This document shows positions 56,528 through 64,000 of a stretch of DNA of 64,000 nt, piece by piece. Position 1 is the stretch's first letter, and each line of letters starts with the position of its first letter. The stretch is taken from the NCBI GenBank assembly GCA_036785325.1, contig JAXIVH010000130.1:374530-438529 (forward strand), written 5' to 3'. Below the pieces are notes generated by a model. It did no database searches. It worked only from the letters and a program-made list of their open reading frames with translations, and was not told where the DNA came from. The DNA is from Urophycis tenuis (taxonomy: Eukaryota; Chordata; Actinopteri; Gadiformes; Phycidae). Both the position numbers and the translations under genes were made by a program.

Positions 56528-58070
56528 GTCTTCTGTATATATCTATGGTCGTTGCTACTCCTGCCCGTCACAGCGCGATGACGTCACTCCTCCCGAGCCA
56601 TCTGTGAAGTCGAGATCTCCCGCCGTCCGGGATGTCCCGTATAAAAAGGATTTTTTTCCCGCTGCTGTCCCAATCAATCAATCAATCAGCTAATCGGGTG
56701 CCTTAGTCCTTACAAGGAGTTCCTGTCAGTCTATACGGCCAGTCAGTCATTTCCCAGATTACAGCTACACACATTTCATTGGATACATTCCCTCCACCAA
56801 TTCTCCCCCAAAGCATAGAACAACACCATGCCCCAGTCCACATACGACATTATGTTTATTTAATGTGAATCAGGTAAACATTATTGCATATAAGTGTTTT
56901 GAGACGATAAATGGAGGCTACTGATGAACAAACAAACATTACAATGCTTTGTCCTGAACGAACGGTTGCTCTTGGTTGGTTGCACAAACGTAACTTGTCA
57001 AAGTGACATTTACTTGAACATTTATGAAAGTCATGCAGAGACGGGCGAGTCAAATTTGCTCACTCACTGCTCATCAAGGAACTGCTGTATGTGAATCATT
57101 AATTGGGTCCAATTGTTGGGCAAGGTAGTCTCACAGTAGTATAATTCACCATTCTTTATTCTCCCTGATAGCATTACGAAATATATTTAATCAAGCATCA
57201 TTTCTGGAAGCACGCCAATGAAGAGGGCCACATCTTCATACCCTCGACAAAGAGGTTTGTGTTGGAACAACCACAACAGCTACTATTGATTGTGTGTTTA
57301 TATTATTTCAACAACATTTGTCACAGGTCTCACTCATAACACCAATTGTTTGTCTGCTACTTTTCTGTACCAGGGAAGAAATGTAGAAGTAGGAAAAGAA
57401 GGAGGCTTCACTGGTTTAGTCTATTACCCATGCCCTGGTAGTAAATAGAGTGACTTCAATTGTCACTGCAACTCACTTTTCAACTCTTGCACACACATTC
57501 TCACTACATTGCTTTCAGTGTATCTCCTCACAAGCTTCATAGCAAACCACCCTCCCATCCACTCAAGAGATATTCCCTCTTGCTAGTGGTAACAATCTAA
57601 CTTTCTTCATTGTTTTACTTATCAGTTTAAGATAGTTTAAGATATAACACTACCATGTGGATATGAATTCCAAATCAGCTACATTAAGCTAGACAATTAC
57701 GTGAACGTGTGTCTAACATTACAAAATTAACAAAGGCAACCCAAATCTTTGTTTCCTCTGTTTTCTGAATGTCAGGCTGACATTTAAGCTGACATGAGAC
57801 ATTAACTTAGTTTTTTTTATTACATCTTGAAGTCACAATCGCCACAATGATACAACTATCTTTTGTCATACTGAAATTCATTGACCATATACTAATGCAA
57901 ATTTGCCCTACATGCTATGCAAAAAAAAAAAAAAAAAACCTTTTTTTTTGTTTGTTTCAATTTCAAGCTATTACTTCACCAAACACAAACAATTGTCATA
58001 CAACAAAATGCAGAACTAGCTAGCTACCACCGACAGTGCTAAAGTACTCAGAAACCTCACTACTTTGGAA
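56528..58070. other. No gene recognised
   Basis: No domain, exon or RNA signature identified. It includes A and T homopolymer runs at about 57921-57949. It probably contains the 3' flank of the lectin gene. Confidence 0.45.
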
Positions 58071-59971
58071 TCAGTAGCTATTTTCACCAGATATGCCAAG
58101 GTTGTTACAACGAATTTGATTCTCTCTTATGGAACTATAGAAGTGCACCCTGTTCACTCCTTCCGTTGGACCTGTAGAAATAGAAATACAAGAATGTTAC
58201 TGAAAGTCTAATTTTCATTAAACTTCCCCTTCCCTTGTGCATGTAGGACATGCATGCTGGTGCATGTCTACAGACAGTTCATAAGTTTGGGTTGATGATA
58301 GGGTTGCACCGAATCCAGTATTCGGGTTCGGATTCGGCCGAATATTGGGGGTTTTTTTAGGGGTTCGGGTTCTGCCGAACCTTGGCATTTTTTTTCCACC
58401 GAACCCGAATCCTACGCTTTCACTGCGTGCGCCACGCTGGTCGACGTAATTATCTGTTTAGAAAAAAAGTGGCGCGTTGGAATGCAGTGGCTATAGCTGC
58501 GAGAAAGCGAAAATGGAAGTAGTGGACAGAAAAAGTGTCGTTTGGCAGTTCTTTCAGATAAAAGAAGGCGATTGAAGTCGAGCTACATGTTCAATTTGCA
58601 ATGCCGATTTATCTCGTGGTGACAATTTTTTCCCAAATAAAATGAAAAATACACTGATGTTGACATTGTTTACTTCATTAATGTGTTTAGTGTTAATGGA
58701 GTAGGATTCGGTATTCGGGTTCGGATTCGGCAGAATCTTAACCAGTGGATTCGGTATTCGGCAGAACCCTAAAAATCTGGATTCGGTGCATCCCTAGTTG
58801 ATGAGAACCTGGTACTGCTCTATAGGCTGGACACCAACCTGTAAAACAGATGAAGTTAAGATGTTCTTCACAAGAGCGTTGCCGCCGTGTGGAAGGATCC
58901 ACACTGAACACGGCCCCACAGGGGCTTGACTTGTTTGAGCCAGGCTCCCATCGGGTTGAGACCATCGGGTCACCAGACATCCAAAACCAGGAGCCTCCTA
59001 AATTGGACCTACAGACATTGAAAGAGTTACCTTATAGGTGGAAGGAAGAAAGCCAAGTGTTTTGGTTTCTTCAAGATATTTTTAGTAAGACAAGAAGAAG
59101 AAGAATTACTCATTTGATCCCGTGAGGGAAATTTGGTCTTCTGCATTTAACCCAATCGTGAATTAGTGGAATACACTCAGCACACAGTGATGGTGAAGCA
59201 CACAGTGAGGTGAAGCACACACTTAAACCCGATGCAGTGAGCTGCCTGCAACAGCGGCGCTGCTCGGGGGAGCAGTGAGGGGGTTAGGTGCCCTTGCTCA
59301 AGGGCACTTCAGCCGTTCGCACTGGTCGGGGGTTCGAACCGGCCACCCTCCGGTTACAAATCCGAAGCCCTAACCAGTAGGCCGCGGCTGCCCCTTGTCA
59401 ACGTGATCAGGACAGACATAACCACGTGGACAGCTCTGTCTACCTGATAAGACATCAAGGCCTGGCCGGTACCTGCGTAAGCCGACCCAGTGGTGGCTGG
59501 TTAGTGGGAATGGGGCGCGGGCCACCAGCTCCTCAATCATCTCCTGGTCTTCTGGGCCCCTGATGGTCAGCAGGTCCCAGTGAAAGTCTCTGCAGTAGAG
59601 CAGGGCGTCCGACCAGCTCATCCGCTTCCCCACCAGTGTGACGTTCCTCCCCATGTTCTGAATGCTGATGGACGGTGGAACAGGCTCTGGGGAACCAAAT
59701 GACGCGCGTGGTTGTGAGGGAGTTCTACTCTCCGCCCTGTTCATGTACCTTTGAGTTTCTTTGAGCGCGACGACTAATGGAACAAACTACCAGCAGAACT
59801 GAAATCAGCCCCAACTGTCAACATTTTTAAATCCAGGTTAAAAACACTTCTCTTCTCCTGTGCTTATGATTGAGCTCTTTTAAAGCACTTTACATTTTAA
59901 TCTTTTATTTGCACTCTTTGTCCTTTCAATGATTTTAAAGCTCTCTTTTTCTCTGTACTTTGTTTTTATTA

Positions 59972-60060
<89 letters not shown>

Positions 60061-62366
60061 GTGTGGGGGGGGTAATTGTATGTATTGGGTATGTTCCCAA
60101 ATCTCACTGTTAACTGTTTGTTTTATGTAAAGCACATTGAGTTGCCATTGTGTATGAAATGTGCTATACAAATAAAACTGCCTTGCCTTGCCTTGCCTAA
60201 TCCCTACCCACTATTTTATTACAGTGCATAGCAAGTGTCCATAAAATGTATGTGTTTGCAGACATCCCACAATGATTGGTAATTCATTAAGATGAATTGA
60301 AAAGTGTCTCCCAGGTCTAAACACAGTGCATGTAAAAAGTGTACACACCCCTGTGTAAATTTGTTGGTTTTTGTTGTGTGAAAAAATAGATAAAACTAAT
60401 AATTTCAGAACTTTGTTCACCTACATTCATAATGTGATTTATCACCTGCACAGTGCAATTGAAAAACAATCTGACGTCATTCAGGGGGGAATAAATAAAA
60501 ATAAATACATTAAATGATGCGGATGTATAAGTATGTATGTATGTATGTATGTAGGCATGTATGTATGTATGTATGTATGTATGTATGTATGTATGTATGT
60601 ATGCATGCATGCATGCGTGTGTATGTATGTATGTATGTATGTATGTATGTACAGTATGTATGTATGTATGTATGTATGTATGTATGTACAGTATGTATGT
60701 ATGTATGTATGTATGCATGTATGTATGTATCCATGTATGTATGTGAAAGGCTATGAGATGTCTGGTAAAGATTACATCATTCATATCATTAGTATGAAAT
60801 TTCACTCTGAAATATCAAAGTACAGAACAGTCATGTAGATCAGCGGTGCCCAATGTTTGACTTGAGGCGTTCCGCTAAACTCATCAGCACTCATCAACAC
60901 CTTTCATGAACCAACTCACATATGGTAGAAAATGCACAAGTATTACTGCAAGAAGGCCACGGCCAGTGGAAAGGACAAGTCGCCGCCTTTGCCCACTTTG
61001 TGAATCAACATAACATATCAATGGAAAACATTACATGTATGCAAAACATATGATGGACTGCACTGAGCAACACTATTTGTTCACACTTTTTTCCATGACA
61101 TACTAAAATCCCATGTGCCACCTGCATGTCCCTGATGTACCAGCAGTGGTATGGATACCACAGTTTAAAATCGATATGCAGATTAGAATTTGGTGGAAGA
61201 TTTGACCCAAAGAGTCTTTCAATACTGTCAGTTATAATAGGTAGCCCAAGTGGGAAACACCCCCTGGCAGTGTTATTGAAGAAGAAGAAGAAGAAGAAGA
61301 ATTACTCATTTGATCCCGTGAGGGAAATTTGGTCTTCTGCATTTAACCTAATCGTGAATTAGTGAAACACTCAGAACACAGTGATGGTGAAGCACACAGT
61401 GATGGTGAAGCACACACTTAAACCCGATGCAGTGAGCTGCCTGCAAACAGCGGCGCTCGGGGAGCAGTGAGGGGTTAGGTGCCTTGCTCAAGGGCACTTC
61501 AGCCGTTCGCACTGGTCGGGGTTCGAATGTTGTGCATTAAGAGTGGAACTACACAGGACCAGCAGCATTTGATGTTTGACCCATGATGGTTGACCGACAG
61601 TGGCACTGGTACAATTATTCCCCTTTGATGATCATATAGTTATGGAGCGGGTTCCTACCTGCATACACTTTGACCTCACAAAACTGCAGGTAGTCTTGAT
61701 CAGAGGACTTGTAGAAGTTGATGAACCTTCCTTCCATTCCCCAACACTGGACTCTCTGAGTCAAGCAGCCTGGGGCATCGTGTATAATGGCACATCTGAG
61801 AAAAAAGTGAGAGAGAAGATACAGCAGTGTGGTTAAGATAGGTATTAGAGACCATATTCCAGTAGATGATGGTTTTCAGGTGAACTTGAGCAGAGCACGG
61901 GTTGTGCTCCCTTATTTTCAGGGAGTATAATATTCCATGCCAGCTAGTAATTTACACGTCTATCCAAAGACACTCAAAAGCCGACTTGAGGAATCATGAG
62001 GAATCAAACCCAGAACATTTTGGCTGGGAGTCAAACGGTATTGAGTGAAAGTAGGGCAGATGGTAGCGGTGATTCACCTTGGATTGTTGTTGCCGTTGTT
62101 CTCCAGTGAGTTCCCAATGCGGATTTCCACGTTGTTGAGCCTAAGCCGATATGCGTTCCTATTGGTCACCTCGACTTCTGACACCCTGTACACCTCGGGC
62201 AGCTCGAGCCTCCACCATGGATCGGGCTCACTTTGGGTAAGGCTACAGCTGTAGTGGGGGTACTCCGGGTCACGGTTCCCATCGATGGCGTGTTCAGCTT
62301 CGCCACCCAGGTAGGTTGAAGACTGGGTAGCTGTGCCGGTCAACGCTATGTTGAGGCGGGATGCAG
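58071..62366 (-). CDS. F-type lectin plus C-type lectin gene, five exons, 5' end missing
   Basis: Minus-strand exons 62078-62366, 61659-61795, 59473-59686, 58839-59008 and 58071-58171 (stop TGA 58071-58073). All boundaries have AG acceptors and GT donors (GTGAAT, GTAGGA, GTACCG, GTTGGT), and the codon phases agree at all four junctions. Exons 1-2 encode a fucolectin/F-type domain and exons 3-4 a C-type lectin domain. Exon 5 adds a short tail ending GISGENSY. Such a protein would normally be secreted and bind glycans, for example in innate defence, but no signal exon was found, so the start is unknown. Introns contain SINEs, a LINE tail and a hAT MITE. Confidence 0.75.
58299..58796. mobile_element. 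hAT-type MITE
   Basis: 498 bp with 20-bp terminal inverted repeats (TAGGGTTGCACCGAATCCAG and its complement, one mismatch). It is flanked by the 8-bp target duplication GTTGATGA (58291-58298, 58797-58804). The 8-bp duplication is diagnostic of hAT. It lies in the last intron of the lectin gene. Confidence 0.9.
58839..59686 (-). CDS. C-type lectin domain exons
   Basis: Exon 59473-59686: NVTLVGKRMSWSDALLYCRD, DLLTIRGPEDQEMIEELVAR, HHWVGLRR. Exon 58839-59008: GGSWFWMSGDPM, RWEPGSNKSSPCGAVFS, SCEEHLNFICF. The four Cys of the fold are visible. The canonical EPN/QPD and WND calcium-sugar motifs are not, so calcium-dependent sugar binding is doubtful. Confidence 0.8.
59091..59395 (-). mobile_element. 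tRNA-derived SINE, copy 1
   Basis: In minus orientation: tRNA-like head with CCTACTGGTTAGGGCTTCGG and B box GGTTCGAACCC, body, and a TTC-repeat tail. Located in intron 3 of the lectin gene. Confidence 0.8.
59766..60190 (+). mobile_element. LINE 3' end with TG microsatellite
   Basis: A plus-strand frame reads WNKLPAELKSAPTVNIFKSR, the typical last segment of Jockey-superfamily reverse transcriptases. A 3' UTR with TGTGCTATACAAATAAAACT and a CCTTG repeat tail follows. A TG tract (about 59974-60065) is embedded. Confidence 0.75.
60533..60744 (+). repeat. (TATG)n microsatellite
   Basis: About 210 bp of TATG with GCATGCATGC and ACAG interruptions. Frames across it on both strands are artefacts. 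Confidence 0.95.
61277..61536 (-). mobile_element. tRNA-derived SINE, copy 2 (5'-truncated)
   Basis: Same family and orientation as 59091-59395, ending at GGTCGGGGTTCGAA, so it lacks the A-box half. The tail is (TTC)7. Confidence 0.8.
61659..62366 (-). CDS. F-type lectin (fucolectin) domain exons
   Basis: Exon 62078-62366 reads NIALTGTATQSSTY, HAIDGNRDPEY, DPWWRLELPEVYRV, LNNVEIRIGNSLENNGNNNP. Exon 61659-61795 continues RCAIIHDAPGCLTQRVQCWG and ends EGRFIN...FCEVKVYA. This is the full F-type fold order. After the conserved TNR the usual GD(C) stretch is replaced by NAYRLR, so the family's Arg-x-Asp fucose-binding motif appears altered. The 5' boundary at 62366 is a likely acceptor (GAAG), but alternatives exist. 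Confidence 0.78.
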
Positions 62367-64000
62367 CTTCATGGGGGCAGTGAAACACAGACTAGTTTGT
62401 CAAGACGCATTCGAGTGGTCAAAACAGATTAAAACACTTTGCCTGTGTGCTTGTTTGGATCACTTGTCATTGGCCTCTAAAGGTGGGCACATCGGTATAC
62501 CTGAAAACCCAGATGACTGCCACAGATGGACAACCACACCTGCCGATGAGAAAATACTACTCTTAATCAAATAAATATTGAAGGTAATATTTACGAGCAC
62601 ATATTCTGTAATGCTGCAAGCATTTCACCGCTGGTAAGGATTTGCGTTGTTATCTGGCTTGTGACAATAAACTTGAAACCTTGAAACCATTTCCACGTTA
62701 TAGCAGGAACATTTTTTATGAAGTCAATATAATGAACACGATAATGATATATAAATACATATGATATATAAATACTCTTGTGCTGTACCAATACCTACCA
62801 ATGAGACTGCAAATGAGATAACTGGACCCCATGGTTCTGGAGAAACAACATGTTCAGACAAAAGATTATTTCATGTTAACATTCAATCACGAGTGAAAAT
62901 GAATAGCTCATTTGAGATTACAGATCAATACAAAATAAATCATAAAATAGATTTGTCTCTGTGACTTGAAGATGGTACCCACCGGCAGCGTCAGGTCGGT
63001 CCTTTTGGCTTGAAGGAATCGATGAACAGCACCAGATAGACTATGATTTGCATAAATAAATCCAAAGACTCTTGTCTGCAAATACTACTGCTCAGACGCT
63101 TACTGTGAGCGTGACCATGGGGGTTTCTGCAGGAAATGAGCGAGACGTGAAGTCAATGAAAGACTTGGCCTTGGGCTCAATGGATGAGCGAGGGTGAAGC
63201 GAGGACCAGTAACCTCCACAAACTTGCATCTAATTTGCCTGGTTCTTACTCTGTGGCCAATTGACGTTGGTTATTCAGATGTTGCCCAGCCAAGCTGGTT
63301 CTTCCAGGTGGTGGAGCTAGCCGAAATGCTCCCAGGACAATGTGTCCCAGTCGTCACAGCCACATTATCCAGTAGGCCTCAAGACCTTGTCCATTAGGAT
63401 CTGAAAGTTCTGAATCAAATGAAGGTTCATGTGCACATTGACAGAAAACAAACATGCATTGAAATGAGAAGATAAGCAAATCAATTAAGCTTAAATTACA
63501 GCTAATGAGGTGTCAACTATACAGGAATTGTAATTGTAATGGTGAGAACCTAAGAGAATCTCGAGGAACCCCTCAAACAGCAAACATTAAAGGAAAATGC
63601 CACCATTTGTCCATACTGAACTATGTTCTTCCCTGATCTTAGATGAGTTTATACATACCTCTCTCACTTTTGTGCGTGCACTCGATCGCTCTGGCACGCA
63701 GCGCTACTTCGATGTAGCATTTAGCATGTAGCTTGGCCCAGTATATTCCTAAGGATCCAAACGGGGGTGAAGTTGGAAGCAACCAAGCACTTCCACGTTT
63801 TCCCTATTTAAATACGGTTACATGAGTAGTTACACGACCCAAGTAACCAACGTGACCTGCACGCCATCGCGTGCACTACCTGTAGTAATAGAAGTAAAAA
63901 GTCACGTTGGTTCTATTGACGGAAGTAACAGGGGGAGGGGGAGAGGATCTTTTAGGAGTGATGATATTACTGTGCCGACGTCAAAGTGCTCCCAGGTGTT
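62367..64000. other. Upstream of the lectin gene, no certain exon
   Basis: Includes a LINE-type tail at about 62617-62695 (GTGACAATAAACTTGAAACC). A minus-strand ATG at 63050-63052 opens a hydrophobic signal-like start (MQIIVYLVLFIDSF), but the frame stops before a usable donor. Nothing else was recognised. Confidence 0.4.

Noticed and set aside
60510..60805. Tyr/Met/Cys/Val and His/Thr repeat frames
   Set aside because: Translation of the TATG microsatellite.
63004..63052. Signal-peptide exon for the lectin gene (minus strand, MQIIVYLVLFIDSF)
   Set aside because: The frame reaches TGA before any good donor and the phase does not fit the next exon. Left as a possibility only.

Overview
The window looks like teleost fish nuclear DNA. 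The evidence is a Rex3-type (RTE clade) LINE, tRNA-derived SINEs with long simple-repeat tails, hAT-like and other short inverted-repeat elements, two nearly intact Metaviridae/Gypsy LTR retrotransposons, two solo LTRs, many long microsatellites, and an intron-containing lectin gene joining an F-type (fucolectin) domain to a C-type lectin domain. There is no bacterial-style gene organisation.

Positions 1 to about 45130 are three tandem copies (A, B, C) of one segmental duplication. Each copy carries, on the minus strand, a very long Lys/Glu-rich, internally repetitive reading frame: A at 1-2923 (cut by the window edge), B at 15416-19822 (1468 codons) and C at 28076-31855 (1259 codons). Behind each is the same upstream flank, with a TATAAA-bearing promoter candidate, an inverted LINE tail, and a tRNA-derived SINE whose 3' part has grown into a 47-bp minisatellite. 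Copies A and B also hold an orphan terminal exon of an M14 carboxypeptidase. The copies differ by clean insertions. A carries a 5.4-kb Gypsy element (6765-12168). B carries a solo LTR (22913-23541). C carries an 8.6-kb Gypsy-type element (36172-44776). Sister copies keep the empty sites, so target duplications can be read directly.

The C element is the most informative transposon. Gag and pol overlap in the -1 frame at a G GGA AAC heptamer, followed by a predicted H-type pseudoknot. Its LTR contains two short segments separated by a GT-AG interval, and then the same two segments fused exactly, as if a spliced transcript had been copied back into the LTR.

From 45133 to about 51040 there is a LINE graveyard: an L2/CR1-like LINE split by a Rex3 copy flanked by a 111-bp direct repeat, an L1-like endonuclease fragment, and a stray, frameshifted piece of the repetitive gene. 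From 51100 to 58070 lie a solo LTR containing about 90 GA units, two 0.6-kb transposon copies in inverted orientation, and other unclassified repeats.

From 58071 to 62366 the minus strand carries five phase-consistent exons of a lectin gene (F-type lectin, then CTLD, then a short tail). Its introns hold a hAT MITE with an 8-bp target duplication, two SINEs and a LINE tail. Its 5' exon or exons were not found.
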